Part shown: piece after piece, positions 4,423-12,156 of the stretch
How the letters are laid out: the number at the start of each line of letters is the position of its first letter
Numbering within the stretch: the first letter of the stretch is position 1
Assembly: GCA_002491905.1 (NCBI GenBank)
Contig: DKWV01000006.1
Location: 8,248-26,321 of the forward strand
Direction of reading: 5' to 3'
Origin: Lachnospiraceae bacterium UBA7143
GTDB taxonomy: Bacteria > Bacillota > Clostridia > Lachnospirales > Lachnospiraceae
DNA: 18,074 nucleotides
The notes under the pieces: model-generated
Databases searched by the model: none
What the model was told of the DNA's origin: nothing
Seen by the model: only the letters and a program-made list of their open reading frames with translations
Program-made: the position numbers and the translations under genes

Positions 4423-6795
4423 TCAGACTTTCTGCAGTTTTGCAAAGCCCGCATACATAATCTTCTGTCCGGCTTCATCGAAAACCACCGTCACCTGACT
4501 GTCCCTTGGGCCGGGTTCGATTTTCAATACGGTTCCCTCCCCGTATCTGGCATGCCGCACCCGGTCGCCCTCACTGTAACCGATCCTTCCGGCCGCAGCA
4601 CCGGCAGACGTCTCCGTCCGGGCGGATGAGGCGCTTCCCGATCCGAAAGGATTTCCTCCCACCGTAACGGGTGCTTTCCCCGCACCGCGCTTTACCGGCA
4701 CGGCATAAGGCTTCTTTCTCTCCGTGTATGCGGCTGGGGCAGCCGCATAAGGCCTGACTGGCTCTGCATAAGGCTTAACCGCCGCCCCGTATGGCTTCGT
4801 CCGCAGGCGGCTGCGCTCCTGCGAATCCTCCCCGTAACTTTCCTCCATGCTCCTCTTGGCGGGCGCAGGCGTGCTGTCCAACAGCATAGGTGGAATTTCC
4901 CGTACAAAACGGCTGATGGGATTGTACTGCGTCTCCCCTCTGGTCATGCGCTGTTTCGCACAGGTGAGGGTCAGCTCCTCCTTCGCCCTGGTGATTCCCA
5001 CATAAGCGAGCCGCCTTTCCTCCTCGATCTCCGCGGGATCATCCGCCGTAATGCTCATATAACCCGGGAACACGCCGTCCTCCATGCCCGCCAGGTAGAC
5101 ATGGGAAAACTCCAGTCCCTTTGCGCTGTGCAGGGTCATGAGCAGCACCCGGTCGCCGTCGCCGTCCACCCGGTCGATATCCGCCACCAGCGCCACCTCC
5201 TCCAGGAACCCGCTCAGGGAAGGCTCATCGTTCTCCTCCTCATAGGCCACCACCTTGCTGACCAGCTCCTCGACATTCTCGATGCGGTCGGCAGCGTCCT
5301 CCTCGTCGGACTCCTCCAGTTCCTTCAAATACCCCGTAAGATCCAGCACATCCTTCACCAGCTCTTCCAGACTGTAAAATTCCTGCTTGCTGCGGAAACT
5401 CTGTATCATGGTGACAAAGGGCTTAAGCTTCCCCGCGCTCCTGCCGATGGTCATAATCTGATCCGCTTCCGTCAGCGCGTCAAAGAAACTGATATTTCTC
5501 TCATCGGCGTATTCCTGTACCCGCAGTATGGTGGCCGCGCCGATGCCGCGCCTCGGCACGTTGATGATCCGTTTCACAGCCACATCGTCCCTGCCGTTAT
5601 CGATGGTTTTCAGATAGGCAAGCACGTCCTTAATCTCCCGTCTGGAATAAAAGTTGGTGCCGCCGACCACGTCGTAGGGAATGCCTTCCATGATAAACCG
5701 CTCTTCCAGAAGGCGTGCCTGGGCGTTGGTGCGGTAAAGCACGGCGCAGTCCCCGTAGGAAATCTGCCCCTTTCTCTTCTTCCTCGCCACATCCCCGGCG
5801 ATATACTCCGCCTCCTCGTAAGCCGTATCGAACTGCCGGAAACCGATGCGCGCCCCTTCCGTCTTGTCCGTCCAGAGCGCCTTATCCTTGCGCCCCTTAT
5901 TATTTTTGATCACTGCGTTGGCCGCATCCAGCACCATCTGGGTGGAACGGTAATTCTGTTCCAGCTTGACCACAAAAGCGTCCGGATAAACCTTCTCAAA
6001 ATCCAGGATATTGCGGATGTTCGCCCCCCTGAACTTGTAGATCGACTGGTCATCGTCGCCCACCACGCACAGATTCCTGTTCTTAGCTGCCAAAAGCCTG
6101 ATCAGTTCAAACTGGGCGGTGTTGGTATCCTGATACTCGTCCACCATAATATAGCGGAACCTGTCCTGATAGGAAGCAAGCACCTGGGCGTCCGCCTTAA
6201 AAAGCTCCACCGTCTTCACGATGAGATCGTCAAAATCCAGCGCATTGTTCTTCTTTAAGGTCGCCTGATACTCCCGGTAAGCCCTGGCAATCCTGCTGCC
6301 GTTATAGTCGAAGCCGTTCTGCATCTCGTATTCCTGCGGGCCGATCAGCTCGTCCTTTGCCGAGGAGATCGCGTTTAAAATCGTGCGCTCTTTGAGCATC
6401 TTTGTGTCAATCTGCAGTTTCTTGCAGACCTCCTTCATGATGCCCTTCTGGTCGTCGGCGTCATAAATCGTAAAATGGTTGTCATATCCCAGCCTGTCTA
6501 TGTATCTGCGCAGGATACGCACACAGGTGGAATGGAAGGTAGATACCCAGATCTGCTCCGCGCCGAAACCCACAATCTTGTCCACGCGTTCCCGCATCTC
6601 CCCCGCCGCCTTATTCGTAAAAGTAATCGCCAGAATATGATAGGGCGCCACACCCGCCCTGTCAATCAGGTATGCCACCCTATGCGTCAAAACTCTGGTT
6701 TTTCCGGAACCTGCGCCCGCCAAAATCAGCACAGGCCCCTCCGTCTGCATGACGGCCTGCCTCTGCCGCTCGTTTAAAGTATCATATATGCTCAT
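4423..6795 (-). CDS. pcrA: ATP-dependent DNA helicase PcrA (UvrD family)
   Basis: This superfamily 1A 3'-5' helicase acts in nucleotide excision repair, plasmid rolling-circle replication and removal of RecA or stalled RNA polymerase. The 790-aa protein shows all core motifs in order: Walker A GAGSGKT (27-33), TFTNKAAGEMRERV, VDEYQDTN (Walker B), GDDDQSIYKFRGA, LEQNYRS, LMTLHSAKGLEFSHVYLAGMEDGVFPG and RRLAYVGITRAKEELTL. The C-terminal 50 residues (GYSEGDRVRHARYGEGTVLKI...) form the Tudor-like RNA-polymerase-binding domain. The linker before it is long, with repeated K/RPYA units, making the protein longer than the usual 720-750 aa. I chose the ATG at 6795, with GGGGA upstream, over an ATG at 6843 that lies inside a hairpin. 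The upstream neighbours are the SPFH and MCP genes, with no terminator seen between them. Confidence 0.95.
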   Translation of the reverse strand: MSIYDTLNERQRQAVMQTEGPVLILAGAGSGKTRVLTHRVAYLIDRAGVAPYHILAITFTNKAAGEMRERVDKIVGFGAEQIWVSTFHSTCVRILRRYIDRLGYDNHFTIYDADDQKGIMKEVCKKLQIDTKMLKERTILNAISSAKDELIGPQEYEMQNGFDYNGSRIARAYREYQATLKKNNALDFDDLIVKTVELFKADAQVLASYQDRFRYIMVDEYQDTNTAQFELIRLLAAKNRNLCVVGDDDQSIYKFRGANIRNILDFEKVYPDAFVVKLEQNYRSTQMVLDAANAVIKNNKGRKDKALWTDKTEGARIGFRQFDTAYEEAEYIAGDVARKKRKGQISYGDCAVLYRTNAQARLLEERFIMEGIPYDVVGGTNFYSRREIKDVLAYLKTIDNGRDDVAVKRIINVPRRGIGAATILRVQEYADERNISFFDALTEADQIMTIGRSAGKLKPFVTMIQSFRSKQEFYSLEELVKDVLDLTGYLKELEESDEEDAADRIENVEELVSKVVAYEEENDEPSLSGFLEEVALVADIDRVDGDGDRVLLMTLHSAKGLEFSHVYLAGMEDGVFPGYMSITADDPAEIEEERRLAYVGITRAKEELTLTCAKQRMTRGETQYNPISRFVREIPPMLLDSTPAPAKRSMEESYGEDSQERSRLRTKPYGAAVKPYAEPVRPYAAAPAAYTERKKPYAVPVKRGAGKAPVTVGGNPFGSGSASSARTETSAGAAAGRIGYSEGDRVRHARYGEGTVLKIEPGPRDSQVTVVFDEAGQKIMYAGFAKLQKV

Positions 6796-6817
6796 GTCAG
6801 CTTGTCCCCAAATCAAT

Positions 6818-6851
6818 GCGGAGAATGCCCGTACTTTGGGCATTCTCCTGC
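6818..6851. repeat. Hairpin A in the pcrA leader
   Basis: GGAGAATGCCC (6820-6830) and GGGCATTCTCC (6838-6848) form a perfect 11-bp stem with the 7-base loop GTACTTT. Two more pairs follow past a bulged T. It ends 23 bases before the pcrA ATG and lacks the T run of a terminator. Confidence 0.75.
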
Positions 6852-6916
6852 GTGAGATTTAGTACTTCTTGGCGTCCCGTCCTATGGCGGGATGTCTTTA
6901 GAAGTACTTCTCACGC
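6850..6916. repeat. Hairpin B: long bulged palindrome with nested stem
   Basis: GCGTGAGA plus AGTACTTCT (6850-6857 and 6861-6869) are complementary to AGAAGTACT plus TCTCACGC (6900-6916), interrupted by one 3-base bulge. An inner stem GGCGTCCCG/CGGGATGTC (6871-6879/6888-6896, two G-U pairs on the plus strand) completes a roughly 67-base structure. It abuts the stop codon of the SPFH gene and overlaps hairpin A by two bases. It resembles a REP/BIME-type or miniature palindromic element more than a terminator. Confidence 0.7.
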
Positions 6917-7896
6917 TAGTATAGTTGTGTGCCGCAGTTTCCACAGAATTTGAAACCCGTGGTGGGCGTGCCGCAGTTCGGACAGAACTTCGATCCCTGT
7001 CCCCCCTGCTGTGCAGGCTGTCCCTGCATCTGAGGCGCCCCATTTGCTCCGCCGTTTAAGTTCATCTGGTTCACCATCTGCTGCCCGATCGCCATGCCCA
7101 TCTGCAGGCCCACCATATCGGAGGCCATGCCCGCGCCGCTGCCGCCTTTTCCCATAGAATCCGCCGCTGCCATCTGGGTGTACTTGTTCATATCGCCCAC
7201 CATAGACTGCGCCGCCGCCTTCTCCTGCATCTTCCGGATCTCTTCCGGATAGGAAAAGCTCTCAATCGTAAAGCCCGATATCGCGATGCCGAGCGTCCTC
7301 ATATCCGCATCCAGTTCTCCCTCAATCCCTTTGGCGATGTTTCTCGCATCCGCCTGCAGATTGAACATATCCCTGCCCTCTTTGCTGATCCAGCTCATCA
7401 GGAGCTGGTCAAGGCTGGCAATGATACGCTCCTTCACATCCTCCACCGTATAGGTCTGTCTGATGCCCGCCAGTTTTTCGATCAGCACATCATGCGCCGC
7501 CACCCTGCAGTTGAACGCGCCGAAAGCCCGGATCGGCATACCGCCCGGCAGACCGGGTGCCTGCAGACTGATGGCGTTCTTCGTACCCCATTTCACCAGC
7601 AGCTCCTTGGTATTGATAAAGAGTACCTCCGCCCTAAGCGGTGTGCTGAAGCCGAACTTAAAGCTCTTTAAGGTCGTGAGGAAAGGAATGATGTCTGACT
7701 CAATATCGTAGTCGCCATCCTCCTCAAAAATTCCTTCTACCCTGCCGTTATACAGGAAAATTGCATCCTGTCCCGGGCGGATAATCAGCCGCGAACCTTT
7801 CTTAATCTCCTGATTCTGGAACTTGTAAAACAAAACGCCCGCTCCGTTCTCGTTCCACTCAATGACACTTGAAAACTGATTCTTTAAAAATCCCAT
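6916..7896 (-). CDS. YdjI-like SPFH-domain protein with zinc ribbon
   Basis: This 326-aa protein belongs to the YdjI-type SPFH group (sometimes named virion core protein-like). Features in order are an N-terminal beta-rich segment (SSVIEWNENGAG...LIIRPGQDAIFLYNGRVEG, 1-70), a stomatin/prohibitin-like fold with coiled helix to about 235, a Gly/Met/Gln-rich low-complexity region (about 240-300), and a C-terminal zinc ribbon with C305, C308, C318 and C321 (CPNCG and CGNCG). There is no signal peptide or membrane helix, so it is probably a peripheral membrane scaffold. Bacillus subtilis YdjI works with YdjG/YdjH and the PspA-like LiaH/PspA membrane-stress network, but no PspA-like gene is visible here. 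The ATG at 7896 follows GGAGGG. It lies 53 bases after the MCP gene with no terminator between, so co-transcription is likely. Confidence 0.85.
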   Translation of the reverse strand: MGFLKNQFSSVIEWNENGAGVLFYKFQNQEIKKGSRLIIRPGQDAIFLYNGRVEGIFEEDGDYDIESDIIPFLTTLKSFKFGFSTPLRAEVLFINTKELLVKWGTKNAISLQAPGLPGGMPIRAFGAFNCRVAAHDVLIEKLAGIRQTYTVEDVKERIIASLDQLLMSWISKEGRDMFNLQADARNIAKGIEGELDADMRTLGIAISGFTIESFSYPEEIRKMQEKAAAQSMVGDMNKYTQMAAADSMGKGGSGAGMASDMVGLQMGMAIGQQMVNQMNLNGGANGAPQMQGQPAQQGGQGSKFCPNCGTPTTGFKFCGNCGTQLY

Positions 7897-7949
7897 TTTT
7901 CCCTCCGCTTTTCTTCTATCATGTTTAAATATTCAGGTTACGCCATGTA

Positions 7950-9434
7950 TCATTTCTGACTCTGGTTAAGCTGCTTTGCCTGATCACTCAGGCCCTCCAC
8001 CAGTCTGTCTACCTCCGAAACAATCTTTGTGTTATTCTCGCTCACCCGGAATGTTTCCTGCGAATGCGCGGACACTTCCTGCATAATCGCCGAAATTGTC
8101 TGTATGCTCTCCACAATCACCCGGTTGGCCTCCGCCAGCTGCTTCACGGAACTGTCCAGCCGCCTGCTCTGTTCATCCACCTGATCGGTGTCAGCCGCTA
8201 TCCTCTCAAAGCTGTCGGCCGCCTGCACCGCTGATTCACTCTGCTTGCGGTTGCTCTCCATCAGCTCCTCCACCGTGCCGGCAGCAACTTTCAGTTTATC
8301 CGAAACGCTGCGGATGACATCTGTAATATCCACCGTCGCGCTCTGGGTCTGATTTGCCAGATTGGAAATCTCCGTCGCCACCACGGCGAAGCCTCTGCCC
8401 GCCTCCCCGGCACGCGCCGCCTCAATGCTGGCATTTAAGGCAAGCAGGCTGGTCTGGCTGGCCACGCTCGTAATCATATCTATGATGGTCTGCATATTGG
8501 ATGTATACTCCGCCAGCTCTTTCATCTCTTCCACGGCATGAGTTCCCGCCTTCTCAGAATGCTCCATCTGGTCTGTCAGCGTCCGCAGATTCTCCCTGCC
8601 CTGCCGTACGCTGTCCTTCGTCTCCGACATACGCTGCGTGATCGTTCCCATCACGTCCGCCATCTGGCCAATATGGTTCTGAATCTCCTCCGTCTGACCA
8701 AGCTGGTTCTGAATGGACTCCGCCGTCTCATTGGTGCCGGAGGACACCTCCTGCATAGCGTTTCTCGTCTCCGATACCGCGCCTCCCAGCTCACGCATCT
8801 GTCCGGCCACATCCAGAATGCCGTCTGACATCTGGCCCGATATCCTCATCACCTTGTCAAGCAGGGCGGAAACGGTATCCTTCTCCTGATCCAGCTCCTC
8901 TAACTTGGCCGCATTGATCTTTTCCAGCGTCTTCGTGGACAGACAGAGAAAAACCGCCACCAGTATGAGAAGCGCCACTCGGATCTCGTAAGTCGCCATG
9001 TCCTCGGCCTTAATGCCGCCCGCCATGCCCTGCCAGCCCAAAAATACCAGATTGGTCACAATACCCGCCCCGGACACCCAGGCGCAGAGCTTTACATCCG
9101 AATAAAGGACAAGCACCAGACAGATCGGTATAATGTAAGTAAATGCAATCATATTGACCGTCGTAAACACAACGAAAAGATAAAACAGACTGTAAGCCAC
9201 GCCTATCACATATTTCAGGCGCGTATCCGCAGGCTCCCTGCGGTACAGAAAAAATTCAACCGCCACCGGCAGAATCGCTATCAGCGAAAAGACCACATAA
9301 TAGCCTATAGTCCTGCTGCCTTTAAGCACCTCGATCAGGTAAGCGGCCTCCAGCACGGCCACGATCACAGTATGGCAGGCAACCGCCATCTTATTCATAG
9401 CTCTCGCACCGTCAAATGCACCTTTGTTTTCCAT
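7950..9434 (-). CDS. Methyl-accepting chemotaxis protein, six-TM type
   Basis: This 494-aa receptor-like protein passes signals to the CheA/CheW chemotaxis system. The N-terminal 165 residues hold about six membrane helices (roughly 16-37, 43-63, 73-90, 92-110, 115-135, 147-165) with no extracellular sensor domain, so the input is probably sensed in or near the membrane. A short coiled stretch follows, then the MCP signalling domain. The hairpin tip is clear at 321-367 (VASQTSLLALNASIEAARAG, then GRGFAVVATEISNLANQ). No C-terminal CheR-docking pentapeptide is present. I took the ATG at 9434, with GGGGGA seven bases upstream and a promoter at 9483-9512; a further upstream start would lie before the transcript start. 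No che genes are in the window. Confidence 0.93.
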   Translation of the reverse strand: MENKGAFDGARAMNKMAVACHTVIVAVLEAAYLIEVLKGSRTIGYYVVFSLIAILPVAVEFFLYRREPADTRLKYVIGVAYSLFYLFVVFTTVNMIAFTYIIPICLVLVLYSDVKLCAWVSGAGIVTNLVFLGWQGMAGGIKAEDMATYEIRVALLILVAVFLCLSTKTLEKINAAKLEELDQEKDTVSALLDKVMRISGQMSDGILDVAGQMRELGGAVSETRNAMQEVSSGTNETAESIQNQLGQTEEIQNHIGQMADVMGTITQRMSETKDSVRQGRENLRTLTDQMEHSEKAGTHAVEEMKELAEYTSNMQTIIDMITSVASQTSLLALNASIEAARAGEAGRGFAVVATEISNLANQTQSATVDITDVIRSVSDKLKVAAGTVEELMESNRKQSESAVQAADSFERIAADTDQVDEQSRRLDSSVKQLAEANRVIVESIQTISAIMQEVSAHSQETFRVSENNTKIVSEVDRLVEGLSDQAKQLNQSQK

Positions 9435-9482
9435 CTTTTGTCCCCCGTATTTATGTATGATAAAAGCGCATATATATTGTTT

Positions 9483-9512
9483 AGTATACCACAGCATCCC
9501 ATAGGACGACAA
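9483..9512 (-). promoter_or_regulatory. Promoter of the MCP gene
   Basis: On the minus strand TTGTCG (9507-9512) and TATACT (9483-9488) are spaced by 18 bases. The -10 box carries an extended TGG. The predicted start is near 9476. Confidence 0.65.
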
Positions 9513-9514
9513 TC

Positions 9515-9547
9515 ATTTTATCCGGATTTCATTCCACAGGATAAAAT
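9515..9547. repeat. Inverted repeat between the DMT and MCP genes
   Basis: ATTTTATCC (9515-9523) and GGATAAAAT (9539-9547) pair perfectly over 9 bp with a 15-base loop. It lies between the stop codon of the transporter gene and the -35 box of the MCP promoter. No T run follows, so it may be an operator for the MCP promoter or a mild terminator of the transporter gene. Confidence 0.45.
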
Positions 9548-9555
9548 ATCATTCG

Positions 9556-10407
9556 CTATTTTACCCCGATTACAATGCCTGCGATAATCACCGCAGCGCA
9601 GACCAGCTTGTGCGTGGTATTCTTTTCCTTGAACAGAACCCTTCCCGCCAGAATCGTCACCACGCAGCCTGCCTGCTTTAAGAGTGTCATCACTGTAACC
9701 CGGCTTCCCTCCATACCGTTTGCCACAAAAAGCGCCCTGTCCGCAATGACAATGAGCATGCTTAGGAGCCAGACCCACTTATTGCATAACGCCCGTTTCC
9801 AGTTCACCGGCGTGCGGGATATGAGAATGAAGAGCAGATAAAACAGCGTCAGAAAAAGCAGATACCAGAACTGCAGTTGGGAACTTGTGATATCCTTCAT
9901 CAAAATTTTGTCGAGCAGGCCCGAAACCGCATTTAAAAGGCAGGAGGCAAAAGCCATCACCACATACCTGACCTCCACGGCGTCCGCTGCCGTCTCCCGC
10001 ACGCTCCTTGGATGATATTTTAACAAAAGAAGTCCGGCCGACACAAGAAACAGGCCGGTCACCTGAAAGGCCCCGAGCGCCTCCTGCAGCACCGCCACGC
10101 CCAGCAAAGTGGCAAAAAGCACACGGGACAGGTCCAGCACGCCGTAGAGACTGATGGGCATTCTTTTGATAGCCCGGAAGCTGCACATCCAGGCAAGAAA
10201 AATAACAAACGACTTCACTGCCACATAGAAATAGAAGCGCGGCTCCATCCCAAGCGACACGCCGGCGGACGGCAAAACCAGCACAAAAGACAGGAAAGTA
10301 TACATAAACAGTACCTCTATGGTAGAGTTTTTCTCCAAAGCCTTTTTCTTGACAATTTCACGCACCCCCTTCAGGACACCGTATAACAGAACCAGCCAGA
10401 TCCACAT
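9556..10407 (-). CDS. EamA/DMT-family transporter
   Basis: This 283-aa integral membrane protein has about ten hydrophobic helices arranged as two EamA repeats. The second starts around residue 140 (VVMAFASCLLNAVSGLLDKI). It opens MWIWLVLLYGVLKGVREIVKKKA and ends in a hydrophobic helix KLVCAAVIIAGIVIGVK, as usual in the drug/metabolite transporter superfamily. The substrate cannot be told from sequence; members export metabolites or amino acids, or move sugar phosphates. The ATG at 10407 was chosen because AGGAGG lies about 10 bases upstream; a start at 10473 would fall inside the terminator hairpin of the tRNA gene. No separate promoter was recognised, so it may depend on read-through from the tRNA gene. 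Confidence 0.87.
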   Translation of the reverse strand: MWIWLVLLYGVLKGVREIVKKKALEKNSTIEVLFMYTFLSFVLVLPSAGVSLGMEPRFYFYVAVKSFVIFLAWMCSFRAIKRMPISLYGVLDLSRVLFATLLGVAVLQEALGAFQVTGLFLVSAGLLLLKYHPRSVRETAADAVEVRYVVMAFASCLLNAVSGLLDKILMKDITSSQLQFWYLLFLTLFYLLFILISRTPVNWKRALCNKWVWLLSMLIVIADRALFVANGMEGSRVTVMTLLKQAGCVVTILAGRVLFKEKNTTHKLVCAAVIIAGIVIGVK

Positions 10408-10448
10408 TTCTTTCGTACCTCCTGCCTTCCTGCTCTGCTTATGCGCGC

Positions 10449-10481
10449 AAAAAAAGAAAACCACTGATTTCACTGGTTTTC
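10449..10481 (-). terminator. Terminator after tRNA-Gly
   Basis: On the minus strand GAAAACCA and TGGTTTTC (positions 10474-10481 and 10456-10463) form an 8-bp stem. A run of seven T (complement of 10449-10455) follows. It lies about 17 bases beyond the tRNA 3' end. Confidence 0.75.
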
Positions 10482-10497
10482 CTCATCTAAACAAGAG

Positions 10498-10568
10498 AGC
10501 AGGCGAGGGGAATCGAACCCCCCTCCCAAGCTTGGGAAGCTTGTATTCTACCGATGAACTACGCCTGC
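10498..10568 (-). tRNA. tRNA-Gly (anticodon CCC)
   Basis: The minus strand folds as a full cloverleaf. The acceptor stem is GCAGGCG/CGCCTGC, the anticodon stem CAAGC/GCTTG encloses the loop TTCCCAA (anticodon CCC), and the T arm GGGGG/CCCCT has loop TTCGATT. The discriminator base is U, typical of tRNA-Gly. CCA is not encoded; CTC follows the discriminator. It reads the GGG codon. A -10 box at 10586-10591 and a terminator at 10449-10481 make it a stand-alone transcription unit. Confidence 0.95.
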
Positions 10569-10585
10569 AAACTTACGACTTAACT

Positions 10586-10591
10586 AGTATA
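10586..10591 (-). promoter_or_regulatory. Extended -10 promoter of tRNA-Gly
   Basis: The minus strand shows TGGTATACTA, with TATACT as -10 and a TGn extension. The start would be near 10579, about 11 bases before the mature tRNA 5' end. The -35 region is only T-rich. Confidence 0.55.
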
Positions 10592-10660
10592 CCATCTTAT
10601 TTCCAAAAAGAAAAGCACTTTTTTTCCTTCCGCATAAACTATAGTAAAATTGTTTTTTAT

Positions 10661-10692
10661 GGATTGCCCCATTCTCCGGCAATCCGAGGAGG
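10661..10692 (+). promoter_or_regulatory. Leader hairpin abutting the RBS of the lipoprotein gene
   Basis: GGATTGCC (10661-10668) and GGCAATCC (10678-10685) pair perfectly over 8 bp around the loop CCATTCTCC. The ribosome-binding site GAGGAGG (10686-10692) starts at the very next base. The loop end CTCC is itself complementary to GGAG in the binding site, so an alternative pairing could hide it. Confidence 0.55.
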
Positions 10693-10695
10693 ATC

Positions 10696-11712
10696 ATGAA
10701 AAAAACAGGCAGTATTTTACTGGCGGCGCTCCTGCTTATGGGCGTCCTCTGGGGCTGTGGAGCCAAACCCGAAACGGGTGCCGCTTCCGCCCCGTCCGGC
10801 AAAACCACCGTAGTGTTAAACGAAGTAGCCCACTCCATCTTCTACGCTCCCATGTATGTGGCAATCGAGGAAGGCTATTTTGCGGATGAGGGTATCGACC
10901 TGACCCTGATCACAGGTTTCGGCGCCGACAAGACGATGACCGCGCTCTTAACGGGCGAAGCCGACATCGGCTTCATGGGCAGCGAAAGCACCATCTACAC
11001 CTACAAGGAAGGTGCTTCCGACTACGCGGTGAACTTTGCCCAGCTCACCCAGCGGGCCGGCAATTTTCTGGTGTCCCGGGAACCCATTGAAAATTTCACC
11101 TGGGACATGATAATCGGTAAGGACGTGCTTGGCGGCCGTGCAGGCGGTATGCCGGAAATGGTATTCGAGTACATTTTAAAGAAAAACGATATTGACCCCG
11201 CAAACGACCTGTCCATCGACCAGAGCATCGACTTCGGATCCACGGCAGCCGCTTTCTCAGGCGGACAGGGGGATTTTTCGGTTGAATTCGAACCCCATGC
11301 CACCTCCCTTGAGACAAAGGGCGACGGCTACGTGGTAGCTTCGCTGGGAGAAGATTCCGGCTATGTGCCCTACACCGCCTTCTCTGCCAGAAAGAGCTAT
11401 ATCGAGAAAAATCCCGACGTGATCGAGTCCTTCACACGCGCCCTGCAGAAAGGCATGGATTATGTGCAGACCCACACGCCCGCAGAAATTGCCAAAGTGA
11501 TCGCTCCCCAGTTTGCGGAGACGGAAGCTTCTACCATAGAGACGATCGTGGGAAGATACGCCGCGCAGGACACATGGAAGGCAGACCTGATTTTCTCGGA
11601 AGACAGCTTCACCCTTCTGGAAAACATTCTGGAGGAGGCCGGAGAGCTGGACGGCAGGGTTCCTTACGCCGATCTGGTAGATACCACCTTCGCCGAGAAG
11701 GTTTTAAAGTAA
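10696..11712 (+). CDS. ABC-transporter substrate-binding lipoprotein, NMT1/SsuA type
   Basis: This 338-aa lipoprotein is anchored outside the membrane. It has a signal peptide 1-20 with lipobox LWGC (C21), then a linker, then a type 2 periplasmic-binding fold of the NMT1/SsuA/ThiY kind. Typical pieces are VVLNEVAHSIFYAPMYVAIEEGYFADEGIDLTLI (about 38-70), ADKTMTALLTGEADIGFMGSE and a second-lobe GDFSVEFEPHA. Family members bind sulphonates, nitrate, thiamine pyrimidine precursors or riboflavin; the ligand here cannot be chosen from sequence. No permease or ATPase gene is adjacent, since the next gene is convergent. Either the partners are elsewhere or they are shared. AGGAGG lies 3 bases before the ATG at 10696, next to a leader hairpin. 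No TPP or FMN riboswitch was recognised. Confidence 0.9.
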   Translation: MKKTGSILLAALLLMGVLWGCGAKPETGAASAPSGKTTVVLNEVAHSIFYAPMYVAIEEGYFADEGIDLTLITGFGADKTMTALLTGEADIGFMGSESTIYTYKEGASDYAVNFAQLTQRAGNFLVSREPIENFTWDMIIGKDVLGGRAGGMPEMVFEYILKKNDIDPANDLSIDQSIDFGSTAAAFSGGQGDFSVEFEPHATSLETKGDGYVVASLGEDSGYVPYTAFSARKSYIEKNPDVIESFTRALQKGMDYVQTHTPAEIAKVIAPQFAETEASTIETIVGRYAAQDTWKADLIFSEDSFTLLENILEEAGELDGRVPYADLVDTTFAEKVLK

Positions 11713-11729
11713 GCACATAAGCTGACAAT

Positions 11730-11753
11730 ACGCCCGGCAGATCTGCCGGGCGT
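11730..11753. terminator. Bidirectional terminator between convergent genes
   Basis: A perfect 24-base palindrome, ACGCCCGGCAGA followed by its complement TCTGCCGGGCGT, lies between the lipoprotein gene (stop at 11712) and the Hpt gene (minus strand, stop at 11778). The following bases are only T-rich on either side. Confidence 0.7.
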
Positions 11754-11777
11754 TCTCTGTGTTTCACATTATGTAAA

Positions 11778-12155
11778 CTAATCCAGTTCCCCCAAAAGTT
11801 CTTTCAGGGCGTCTACCACAAACTTATACTGTGTCAGCATCTCCTCCGCGCCCACTTCCATCACCGAATAGTTTTCTTCCTTCACCGCCGTTTCCTGTTC
11901 TGCGGCAAGCTGCGAAAGATAGGTGGCTCCTATGGAACGCATGGCATTTTTCAGTCCGTGTACCTCGATGCGGTAACGCTCATAATCTTTCTGCTCGTAT
12001 ACGCTTCGGATCAGCGGTATCTTTTCGCTCCCTTCCTCCATAGCCGCCCAGAGCACTTCCATGTAGATTTCCTCATCTCCCCCGCACAGTCTGATGCCTT
12101 CCTCCACATCAAATCCCTTGATTGTCAGATCCTCCAATGTCCGAATTGCTCCCAT
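11778..12155 (-). CDS. Free-standing Hpt phosphotransfer protein
   Basis: This 125-aa all-helical protein carries a histidine phosphotransfer domain. The phospho-accepting residue is H66 in the motif YRIEVHGLKNAMRSIGA. The region before it (FDVEEGIRLCGGDEEIYMEVLWAAMEEG) matches the first Hpt helices. Hpt proteins carry phosphate between receiver domains in multistep relays. The ATG at 12155 is the best start: AGGAGG inside the end of the preceding gene is 9 bases away, whereas the ATG at 12164 has no spacing. Only one base separates the stop of the DUF1836 gene (12157-12159) from this start, so the two are translationally coupled. The hybrid kinase at 13464-16601 has two receivers but no Hpt domain, making it the obvious partner by inference. 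Confidence 0.85.
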   Translation of the reverse strand: MGAIRTLEDLTIKGFDVEEGIRLCGGDEEIYMEVLWAAMEEGSEKIPLIRSVYEQKDYERYRIEVHGLKNAMRSIGATYLSQLAAEQETAVKEENYSVMEVGAEEMLTQYKFVVDALKELLGELD

Positions 12156-12156
12156 T

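Noticed and set aside
5101..6258. 385-codon plus-strand open frame opposite pcrA
   Set aside because: It is antisense to conserved helicase motifs, has no recognisable domain and no ribosome-binding site; it reflects codon bias of pcrA.
10498..10568. tRNA-Gly as an integration site
   Set aside because: No integrase gene and no repeat of the tRNA 3' end were seen nearby.
10600..10695. TPP riboswitch before the NMT1-like gene
   Set aside because: Too little sequence lies between the tRNA gene and the ATG for the conserved TPP domain, and its CUGAGA/GACC core motifs are missing.
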